A stretch of DNA of 64,000 bases from Elephas maximus indicus (Eukaryota; Chordata; Mammalia; Proboscidea; Elephantidae). The notes under the pieces are model-generated. The model ran no database searches, was not told the DNA's origin, and saw only the letters and a program-made list of their open reading frames with translations. Shown piece by piece: positions 23,267-35,200 of this stretch. Each line of letters starts with the position of its first letter. The first letter of the stretch is position 1. Both the position numbers and the translations under genes were made by a program. Where the stretch lies: assembly GCF_024166365.1 (NCBI RefSeq), contig NC_064819.1:1190501-1254500 (forward strand), read 5' to 3'.

Positions 23267-26200
23267 CTAAAGGTCTTTAGCTAAGGAAAATATGATTTTT
23301 AAATGGTTCTATGGCTTAAGCTAACACTGTAATTAGCAATTTTATTAAGTATTAATTTCTCTAAAAAAAGTTTCATCTTCACAGAAAGATTTTAAGACAA
23401 AAATCTCACAGAAATTCACTCATCCAAGCTTGTGTCTGTTCAATGAGGCTCTCCATACCTTTAAGACTCTGTGACCAGCCACTGCCATTTAATAGCCGAG
23501 TCTGAGACTTCCTAATGAGTAGGAGTTCATACGCTGTTGTTACAGGCAGGCTCAACTATCTTGATGTAAAAATAAGAACAAGGCTGTCCACGTTTAAGTG
23601 GAGAATGGTACCCTTATTGTTCACGACATTGCTAGAGTGTGAGTTAGAGAAAATGAGCAGAATGAAGCGTATAAAATCGCTGAAGCAAGAGAAAACAGAA
23701 GTGGAAACCCTCCGTAATGGACTGATTCTCGGTTAACATATATACTTGCCACAGAGTCTGTGATACTGGACTGTCTTTAAGAAAATTCTGAGTTTCTTCT
23801 GTGTTCCACTGCACTTAGGAGCATCAAGAGCCGACTTAATTTTTACCGGGGAACAAACATAAAGATGAATGCTAAACTACACCCAGTAGGATTTCCAGAG
23901 CACATCTGGCTTGCACCATAACTTCTTGGTTTCAATATCTAATCAGATTAAAGTTTCCCTAAAGGGATATACTTGGTGAGTGACGCTGAGGTTACTGCAG
24001 CTCCAACACCGTGGTGAATCCCACGGACCCTGCAGTCTGCACCTAACGCTGCGGGGCATGAAGCAGCAAGCCCAACGCCAACTGAGCGCCAAGCCAATTC
24101 AACGTGTCTGGCGTCCAAATCGCCGACTTTAACTGCTCTTGATGAATCCACGCTGCAGGTACATGTATTTAGGGATACAAGAGTTTACTCTTGTTAAACT
24201 CGGAAAACTACAGAACCATAGTGAGATACAACAAGGGCACTCTTATCTGATGAAAAGTTAAAATACTGTATTTTAAGAATATCTGAAACACGCTTCACGA
24301 GCATTACTTTTTAATTAACCAACTCACTTAAGTTGAACTCTTTGCTTCAGAGAGACCTCAGACTGACACAACCTAACTTATATTTACATGGAAAAAGTAA
24401 ACATGGTGATATATGAAATTGGGAATAGACTTAAGGAAAAGATACTCATGCGTTACCTTCTAAATTGGTACGTTACTCATCTTTCATCAATGAATTAAGT
24501 CCACTGAGTCTCTTTTCCATCAGGAGCAGCGGTTTTGTGCTAACCCATTCACACACTCTTAACCACTCCTACCTCGGAGACAGACAAAAGCGTTTGGCGA
24601 GCCGCTGCCCAGAAGGACGTGTTAACCTAAGGCTCGGTAATAAGGCAGAGCTAACTGGTGTACATAAGGACATGTGCTAACCAGGAACGAAGCGTGACTG
24701 TCACAATACAGCATTTGCCCCCAATCACACACACACATACACGCACACACAGAAGGATACATATGAACACCAAGCTCTCCCCCTCCTTCTGCAACAGTTT
24801 CAATGATTTTCTTCATCACCTCGGCATGCCTAAAAGCAAAAGAACAAATCATTAGTGCAGATCAATAAAATCAAAATAGTCTGAAAAGCAAGGTTTTGCT
24901 TGTGAAGCAATCTACCTCATTATTACGAGTGAGCTGGTTTTTAACATATAATAATTAATGTGTTGTAAAATATGCCCTCCCTGGCCCTGCAGCCAGTCAG
25001 ACTGCTGAGCCACAAGGCAGCTGTGGTAGTCACGATGGGCACCATGGACTGTCAGCTTCCCTCTGGGATGAGGGGTGGTGTGGCAGTGGAAAACGAGAGG
25101 AAGGGAAGAGATGCCAGGGGTCAATGCTGGACAATGGCCATCTGCTTTGAGGAACCAGAGAGTTCAAAAAGCTACCTGGTAACTGTTGGTCAAAAAAGCA
25201 AAGAGGTATCTAAAGTCCTGTGATTTCTGACTGCTTAAGTACTTGGCTGAGAAGAAGCCAAAGCTGAGAGGTTCAATGAAAAGTTAATTGGTGCTTTGCC
25301 TTAATGGGTATCACAGAATTTATCTAATTCTATTTAAAAATAAAGTTTCTGTCCTATGCACAAATCTTTTCATGGCCAGCTGGTATCTCTCCTGTGCTAC
25401 AGGAAAGAGTAACACCAAAGTAATTAGACATATAAACTAAGAAAAAGGCAAAGTACAAAAGAAATAACCTTACATAAATCAAAGAGGCTTAAATAATGCC
25501 TCTCAAATTTTTATTAATATAATCTTGATAACAATCAACTCAGAAGATGAGAGTGACTATATTAGCCTTAAGAATCTGAAAGTAGACTCTGAGACGGCCC
25601 ACAGAAAGGCCTATAATGTCCCAAAAGTCTTGTTCTATAGGCCTTCAGCCGTATTTACAACCCGTTCCATAAACAGCCATGTTTACTCATTAAAATGCTT
25701 AAATTACAGGTTAAATTACTTTTCTCTTTTCCTCAACTCTGAGTAAAATTTATATCTCAGAAAGAAACCTGCTTCAGTTTGATAAGCACAACCCTAAAAC
25801 CTCAAACCCTAAGGGGAGCCAACAGCAAAGCTCTTTGAAGTGAAAACCTTTCAGATTATATTGGATAATTCTAGTGGTTATTAATGCTTCTTGACATAAA
25901 CTTGAATAATGAACTAGGCTTTCATCAAGGTAAAGTTTGGAAATAAAGAAGTTAATAAAGAGGTTACAGAGAGTGAGAAGAAAATCTTAATTTTTTTTTT
26001 TTTTATGGGAAAAGGGGATGGGAGGGACAAGGAAATGTTTCATCTAACTAGTCAATGGAATATTATCAGAGTTTTCATCTGAAAAATGTTACCAGTATGT
26101 TATCAGTACTTTTCTATGAGTTGCAAAAGTTAGCTATTAAAAATAAGTAACCCAAAGGAAATTAGAATGTAACATCATTTTTAAAATGAAAGTTCTGAGC

Positions 26201-29200
26201 GAATCATACATAGAGGCTTGGCCTCACTCACTCAGCCACCTGAAAACACTGGCAAGAGAAAACCCCTACGGCAGCCCACAATTCCAAACAGAGAGGAAGT
26301 CAGTGCACGGACAGAACTCCACAACTACCCTAGCCTCTGAACTCAGGCAATCTGTGCCTCGTGGTGAGGGTTAAGGACTAAGGCACAGAGCCGGAGTGGG
26401 CCATAAAAGGGTCTTATTCCCTACTTCTACGCCCCTTTTCCTTTATTTCCCTCAAAAAAGAACTACACTGTCTATGACAGAATTAGTTTATAAGACAGTT
26501 AGCTGAAATCCCAAATTATAAAATGCACTTGATTTGATAGGGCTTCAGACCTCTTAACTGAAGGATAAAGGAATGCAGAAATCCTCACACCGCATCCCCA
26601 GTAAACGGGGATAAATAGGTCACCTAGCAGAAGTACAAGGTCAACTGTATACTCTACATTCAGAGATACACATTCATGCTAGAGCAAACCATGTCTAAAT
26701 GATCAGAACTTTTAAATCTAAAACAGGGTCTTCGAATCTATTCTCGGAAAAGAGGGGTGCAATCACAAAACCCATTCTGTAAGTAAACACACACACACAT
26801 TCTTAATATGTTAAACTTGAAATCACTTAGTGAGCTTCTCACTCCCTTTTTCCTTATACATTTAAGCATAAGAGCATTTCTAAGGAAGATAAAAGGGAAT
26901 TTTATTTGCTTATTCAGTCAATCTTTTCTGTTAGGGCATCCCAAGTAATAAACCCATGAAGTAGACGAGACACACACATGCACACAAATACACACAAAAT
27001 GTCTGCAGACCTGCATGGATGAACCGAACACATCGGAGGGGGTGGGAGATGAGGGTGATTTTCAATGGTCACTGTTTTCTTCACATGATCTTGACTGATA
27101 TCTTCATACATGTGCTCAACTGTTAAAGGCTGCCGTTGCTGAAAGCACAAAAAAATGCCCTGAAATTACTGTTAAGAAACTCTTAGCCTCAAATCTCAAT
27201 GTTTATCATCTTTTTATTCTCCCCACCCCTACCCCTTTCACTTACAATTTAAAATTTCGTACTATTTAGAATCACCATTCTTTGGGGGGAAGTTTACAAT
27301 TCATTTGTGCCAGCCTGTACCTCTGGTCCACATGACATTAACTACCACCCAAAGGAAACCCTGGTGGCGTAGTGGTTAAGTGCTATGGCTGCTAACCAAA
27401 AGGAGGTCAGCAGTTCAAATCCAACAGGCGCTCCTTGGAAACCATATGGGGCAGCTCTACTCTGCCCTATAGGGTTGCTATGAGTCAGAATCAGCTCGAC
27501 GGCAACGAGGTTAACGCTATAAAACCCACTGCCGTCGAGGTGATTCTGACTCATAGCGGCCTTCTAGGACAGAGCAGAACTGCCCCATAGGACTTCCAAG
27601 GAGTGGCCGGTGGATTCGAACTGCTGACCGTTTGGTTAGCGGCCGTAGCTCTTAACCACTGTGCCAGCAGGGCTCCAATTAAATAGATGAGTGAAAAAGG
27701 TTCTGTGTCTTAAGGGGAAAAACATATATGACACGATCACATGTAAACGCCTGTACATATAACAAATGTGATTCCAGACAAAAGTTAGCATGACAAACCA
27801 GGTTCAACCCACTTCACGTTCTGAAGGGACGAAATCAGAGGCCAAGGAGTAAGCACGCAATGGATTATCTCTGTTTACATTTTAGTATTATTGTCACCCC
27901 ACTGAGTGCTTCAGTGTCTTCAAGATAAAAAATATTAATCATAAAATTAAAAAACAGATGATTTCTGAAATTTAAAAGAACGTAACATACAGTCACGTAC
28001 CTAATTAAGAAGGCATTAAAACCAATAATTTAAAGCATTTACATTAAAACATACATTCTTTCGTTTTTACCTCATCGTAGCCAAACAACCACAGTCGTGG
28101 CGTCTGGTAATATTTATCGTAAGTGATGTAAAGGTCATAAGTTCTGGTTTGCAAAATAGCATCTTCACCTCCAGCATCAGTTTTAGCTTTACAAGCTTCT
28201 ACTATTTTCCTTGTGTCTAGGGTAGCCTGGCATATAATAATGGATAAACATTTAGAACATTAAAATTTGTATGAATACGGTATTACAGAAAATGTATTTT
28301 TCCCACCCTGTATTTCGTTCTGATTTTCCCATTATAAGCAGACATAATTTAAAACTCAAAAGGTAAAATCATAAATGTTACAATCTATGTAAACACACAA
28401 ATAAGAACTTTGAAACATCAGAATATTATTAGTAAGAACACGAATCCCCAAGTTCATTCATTAAAAATTAACTAAAGAAAACTCAATTTACAAACCTCAT
28501 CTGTTTCCAACAAGCCACTCTCTTCATATTCTGTTATAAAAAGCAACAAAACGTTAATCGAGTCCGAGATAACCCCTAAACCAAACCACATTATATTACT
28601 TCAGGGTATCATTCCAACACCGGCTTTGGCTTTTGTTCCTAACTGAAGACGCTGAGTAGATACCAGCGAGCTAAGTCCAAAGCAGCAGACGCTTCACACC
28701 ACCGGTCGGCAGGCTCCTGGCCTGGTCGACGGTACGGCGCATCACAGCGCATCAGCAACAGCAGCTGGCGTCGTAAAACAACAGAACCCACAGTGACTCC
28801 ACAGGACACACCAGGCTGGTCACGTCACTGGATAAACGAGCCTGTTCAAGTCACCGGGGGCCTCCACTGTGCCAGGCCAGAGGCACCTTTCCAGTCTTCG
28901 TCTTCGCTGACCACCCAGCAGCATCTGGCAAGGTCAACCCCTCCTTCTCGGAACGATCCCTTTCCTTGGTTTGTCAGGTGCTGTGTTTCCTCCCACCTCA
29001 CTGCAGCCCCTGCACTCTCTCCTGTGCTGACTCCCCTCAGGCTCCTCTGTATGTTTGCTCTTAACGCTGCGGGAACCAAAGATTCAGCTCCTGAACCTGG
29101 CCTCACGTCTCCTCAAGCTTACTCCCTTGATGATTTCAATCAATCTCAACGGCTTTAAATACCATCTATATGTTGACGACTCCCAAGTTTATTCCCTGAT

Positions 29201-32200
29201 TCCCTGACTTGACTTTTTTTAATTTTTATTTGTGCTTTAAGTGGAACTTTACAAACCAAGTCAGTCTCTCATACAAAAACTTATATATCCCTCGCTATAT
29301 GCTCCTAGTTGCTCTGTCTAATGAGACAGCACACTCCTTCCCACCACTCTCTGTTTTCGTGTCCATTCAGCCAGCTTCTGATCCCCTCTGCCCTCTCATC
29401 TCCCCTCCAGACAGGAGTTGCCCACATAGTCTCATGCATCTACTTGAGCCAAGAAGCCCACTCCTCACCAGTATCATTTTCTATCCCATAGTCCAGTCCA
29501 ATCCCTGTCTGAAGAATTGGCTTTGGGAATGGTTCCTGTCTTGGGCTAACAGAAGGTCTGGGGACCGTGACCTCTGGGGTCCTTCCAGTCTCAGTCAGAC
29601 CATTAAGTCTGGCCTTTTCATGAGACTTTGAGGTCTGCATCCCACTGCTCTCCTGTGCCCTCAGGGGTTCTCTGTTGTGTTCCCTGTACCTGACTTGACT
29701 TTTGTCTCCACTTGAATGATTCATGAGCATTGCAAACATCACATATCAAAACTGAGCTCCTGATTCCACCTTCAAAGCTGTTCAGTCCTACAGTTTTCCC
29801 ATCTCTGTTAATTCCAGGTGCTCAGGTCAAAAACCTTGGGGTCACACTTGACTCCACGTCTGTCTCTCACATTCTACACCTAATTCAGCAGCAAACCCCT
29901 TCGGCCCTACCCTCATGTCCAATGTTCCATCCTTGCCGGAGCCGCCATTATTTCTTGCCTGGATTATCACAACAGCCTCCCATTACTCTCCCACTCCCCC
30001 TTCAGTCTATTCATATTGAAGTCAGCGTGGTGCTGGCAGAGGTCGAATCACTTCAATCCTCTACGTAGAAAAACTCCCCCTGGCTTCTCCTCTCATCTAG
30101 TCAAAGCCAGGGCCCTACATGATCTGGTCCCTGCTTCCCTCTTTGGTCCACCTCTTAGGCTCCCCTCTCACCCACTCTAGACGCAGCAGGCTCCTCTCAG
30201 CATCACAGAAGCCACCTCAAGGCCTCTCTGCACACATCCCCCAGACACCCAAATGACTTGTTCACACGTTCTTTCTGAGCTCTACTCAAATGACAATCTC
30301 AACGAGGCCTTTCTTGACCAAACTACTTAAAGACAGCAACACTCATCCCTGCCCCAGGACCCCTCACCCCCTTCCTTCATTTTTCTCTGTAACACTTGCG
30401 ATCATGTAATACAATATACACTTTGCTCTACTGTTTTTCACCCACCTTCCCTAATTAGACTACACACTCCATGAGATCACGTCTACCGCTTTAATAATTT
30501 CCAGCACCAAGAACCATGCCTGACACAGACACTGTATTGCTCAATAAATATTTATTGAATAAAGAATTGAAATTAACTACCTGCTATATTAGATTTAAAA
30601 AAAAAAAAAAAAAAACCACTGCTGTCAAGTCGATTCTGACTCAAAGTGACCCTATAGGACGCAGTAGAACTGCCCCACAGAGCTTCCAAGGAGTGCCTGG
30701 TGGATCTGAACTGCCAACCTTTTGGTTAGCAGCCATATCTCTTAACCACTACGCCACCAGAGTTTCCGTAAAATTCCACATAAAGCAATTCTTTCCTTAT
30801 CTCCTACCCAAGGGAAATATAACAAACATGCTAAAATGCTGTCAGATAGTTAAGGCAGTCCCACAGCTTGCACTCTAAAAATTGTCCCCATCCCCCAACC
30901 CCAGCTTGGACAACTGTGTGACATTCACAGAAAGACAGAGCCCACAAAGAATATCTGTGCAAAAAGGTGATGAGTTCAGTTTGACAACTGTGAGACATCT
31001 AGGTGGAAATGAAAATGAACGAGCACACCTGAAGTTCAGGGGACCTGGTCTGGAAGTTTAGATATGGAAGTCCTGAGCATAGGAAATGGTATGGGAGGTT
31101 GTTTTGAGCAATTTTGGTTACAAGTAAGTCATTCAGATTTCCTCAGAAATGGGCATTTTCCATGGAAATAAAGAAAAAAATCTGACGAGAATTTAGGAAC
31201 AAATATACAGCTAGGTTTCATGGGGCCTGAAAGTAATTTGGGAAGAGAACTAAGAGATAGTCAGCTACTCTGGCACTTGGGCTGTGCTGTCAGCCCCTCT
31301 TTAGCGGCTGTCTGTCCACCACTTGCCAAGATGGTGTACCAACTCTAATGGACGCCATCTGTCCACCGCTTGCCAAGAGGGTGTACCAACTCTAACGGAC
31401 GCCATCTGTCCACCGCTTGCCAAGAGGGTGTACCAACTCTAACGGACGCCATCTGTCCACCACTTGCCAAGAGGGTGTACCAGCTCTAACTGACGCCATC
31501 TGTCCACCACTTGCCAAGAGGGTGTACCAGCTCTAACTGACGCCATCTGTCCACCACTTGCCAAGAGGGTGTACCAGCTCTAACTGACGCCATCTGTCCA
31601 CCACTTGCCAAGAGGGTGTACCAACTCTAACGGACGCCATCTTTTACTTCTAATGCTACAAAACATCTCCCCTCACTCTTAATTCTATAGCTGAGATTCA
31701 GTCACCTCACACCCCCCAATGGCTACCCTTAACTTGTTCATATTCTCTTTCTTTCTCCAACTGCTGACACATTCTGTGTGTATGTGTGTGTGCCCACAAA
31801 TTCGTATTTAAACTTTCACAGAGAATGTGGTGTAATTTATACATCTTTCCTGTTGCACAGATTTCAATGCCAGACCACAGTGTGCCAGTACACAAGCCAC
31901 GACAGTAAACAAAATCTGCAAGTTAGAGCAAGCAGGGGAAAAAAAGCTCCCATCAAACAGCAGCTGGGAAGTAGGTCAAGGGCCCCACAAGGCTGAGAAG
32001 AACAGCCCAGGAAGGAGGAGGAAAATTCAGTCATGGAGACCAAGGGAGGCAAAAAGCCGGAGAGAAGGTTAAGAGAGCCAGAGGCAGGGAAGACAAGCAC
32101 GATAAAGATGGACTGACTTCACAGAGGTAACCCTAGTGTTAGCAATACTTTCACATCTTTTTAAATATCTGAGGTTTCATATGTATTAGAGGTTATCCTA

Positions 32201-35200
32201 TTAATAACATAGGAAGCTATTCACAGTCATATATTCATAGACCTGTGTGACTCTGCCCTCTGAGTGCAGTGGATTTCAATATTTTAACCACGGTCCACCA
32301 AAGCAGTGACCCTCCACCACTGGGAATCCTAGCAGGGCATTCCAGAATCTCAGGGAAGGGGGAAGGGATCCTGTGCAGTTCGAAAAGACACCATTAAGAA
32401 TCACTCTCTTAGGGTTTTAGTAGAAAGGTGGTATCAAAAAGGAGGGAAAAAAAAATACAAAAACACACTAGCAAACTTTGTTACGTTCTGAAATAAGAGT
32501 CTGTATCTTGCTTTATCCAACACTAGAGATTTATGACCAATATTTTTCATAGTAGAAATAATGCTGTTAAGACTATGCTCCAGGCAAAGTAAGAGAGGCC
32601 AAGATCAAGGTAAGTTTTGTACGGATTAAATTTAAACTAAACAAAATTCTCTCTGGGTCGCTAAACATTAATAATTAGAACTCAGGGGGGTAGAATTCTT
32701 CCCACATCAGTTAGAAATATGGCCAAGTCAATACACAATGTGATTATAGCAAATCCAGAAGACAAATACCTTCCATATCGGCAGCTTCTCCTTCATCTTC
32801 CTCTTCTTCCTCACATATCACAGAGCAATCTTGGAGTTTTATGCTGTCCTTTGAAATTAATTACATTTGAATTCATTTAAATATGTTTACTAGTTCAAAC
32901 GCTGCCCCCATGTGCTGGCACAGTGCTAACCACTGTGCAGTAAGAGTGACGAGACAGTTCTTATCCTCAAGGAACTCACACTTGAGTAGGGATGGCAGGC
33001 ACATAAGCCAACCTTAAACACAACGTGCTGAGTGCTGTGACTGAGAACTGTAAGAGGTATGGCAGCACTGAGAGTACTTTAAGCTCATGTTTAAATATAG
33101 TTCCCAATTCCTAGTAAGAACAACAATATTTTTATCTAACCAATTCATTAGTTTTACGAATTCAGTTCAAAGTTATGTTAACTTGCATACTTAAAATTTA
33201 GAGGAGGAAAAAGGTGTATCTGTAAATCATGTTTGTAAATTAAAATAAATGCATTATTACAAATTAGAGATCAAACTCTTATGACCTAATTTGTTAACAA
33301 TACCCCAAACCAAACCAAACCCACTGCTGTCAAGTTGATCTCAACTCATAGCGATCCTACAGGACAAGAGTAAAACCACCCCATAGGGTTTCCAAGATTG
33401 CAAACCTTCACAGAAGCAGACCGCCACGTCTTTCTCCCTCTGAGAGGCTGGTGGGTTCGAACCACGACCTTCTGGTTAGCAGCTGAGTGCTTTAACCACT
33501 ACACCATGAGAGCCCCCATTGTTACCAATATCCTGGCTGAATTACACAACAGTTATCAGGCATTACAAGGAGCCCTCCTGGTGGTGCAACTGTTAAGCGT
33601 TTGGCTGCTAACCAAAAAGTGGGTGGTTCGAACTTGTCAGCTGCTCCAAGGGAGAAAAGACCTGGTGACCTGTTCCCACAAAGATTACAGCCTAGGAAAC
33701 CTCGTGGGGCAATTCCACCCTGTCACATAGAGTCGGTAGGAGTTGAGATCAACTTGACGCAACACCAACATCAGGCATTATAGGCATTTCAACACACAGA
33801 ATTCCAGCTCAATTTCTTAACAATACTGGCCATACAAGGAAAGAATAATGCTAACTGACGACAGGGCTAGCACACACTTATTGACTTCATAAAACTAACA
33901 CTCTGAAAAATTTGAAGTCAATACAGTAAGTCATAAATCGGGCATCTAGTTTCAACTAATTTACAGTTTTACTTAGAGATGATTCTATTTACCGCTAGAA
34001 ACTGAACTCCTTTGTATCACTATTAGACCCAGAATGTGAAAGCGTAGGGGAAAGACTGCCAGTGTCTGTCCCATGTCTGACAAACTGGCCATTAAGAGAA
34101 ATTTTAATCATGTTGGTGATATTCGCACTGGATACAGGAGACTGCAGCAGACATCAACGACAAGGGACTGATACCTGGATCTGGATGGCAAGTACCCTAA
34201 GCACTCAATTATAATAATAAATAATGCATATTTCTATATTAAAAAGGAAGTGACAGGAAAGATGTAATTTGGTTGTTAATTATTCTGATTAAGTCATCGT
34301 CCTGCAGCAGAACGTGAGGCTGTTAGGTGGAATACAAAGCACTATATTACCTATTATCACATTTACTAAAAGTTGAAAGAATTACCACAAATCTGTCAAA
34401 AAAAATTCATCCACACGACTCTGCTATTATCGTCCCCAAGGTCTGAGGCATCTACACTACTAAATGGCTTTACCGTTATGACACAAATAAACAGAAGAGA
34501 GATTAAGTAAAGACAAAAAAACCAAGCCCACTGCCATCGCGTCGGTTCCGACTCATAGCGACCCAATGGAAACCCTGGTGGCACAGTGGTTAAGTATGAT
34601 GGCTGCTAACCAGAAGGTCAGCAGTTTGAATCCACTAGACGCTCCTTGGAAACTCTATGGGGCAGTTTTATTCTGTCCTACCGGGTCGCTAGGAGCGAGA
34701 TTAAATGAAAGGCTCATAGAAATCAGCCATAAAATGAAGGTAACAGCAGAGTGAGCAAGAACTTCTGACCAAGCACAGCTATGTGTGTGATTTCTCCTTG
34801 AGTCATCCAGACCCTCCCCAAAGTGGAATTTCAAAACGATAAATTCTCAGGCTGAGCCACTAAACTTTAATTCCTAGCAAACAACATTCTATGGTGAAAA
34901 CAATAAAACTCATTTTAGTTTCTAACACTTTCTGTTAGGCTCCAGTTAACAATCCCAAAAGATTCAAATGACAAAAATCTAGTAACTGTTGCAGTCGATG
35001 TTTCCTAAGGACAATACCCAAAAAACCCGCTGCCATCAAGTCGATTCAGACTCATAGTGGCCCTACAGGACAAAGCAGAGCTGCCCCATAGGGCTTCCAA
35101 GGAGCAGCTGGTGGATTCAAACTGCTGACCTTTTGGTTAGCAGCCATGGCTCTCAACCACTGCGCCACCAGGGTTCCCAAAGGACAACAGGAATGCAATT

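Noticed and set aside
23948-24151. Small minus-strand open frame in the U12-type intron
   Set aside because: Somewhat CpG-rich, but there are no splice sites or protein resemblance that I can support.
26914-27150. Open frame running through exon 10 into the intron ([11 protein letters not shown]...)
   Set aside because: Read-through past the GTCTGC donor; the spliced model joins HPC to RHAEVMKK in frame and matches ATG3.
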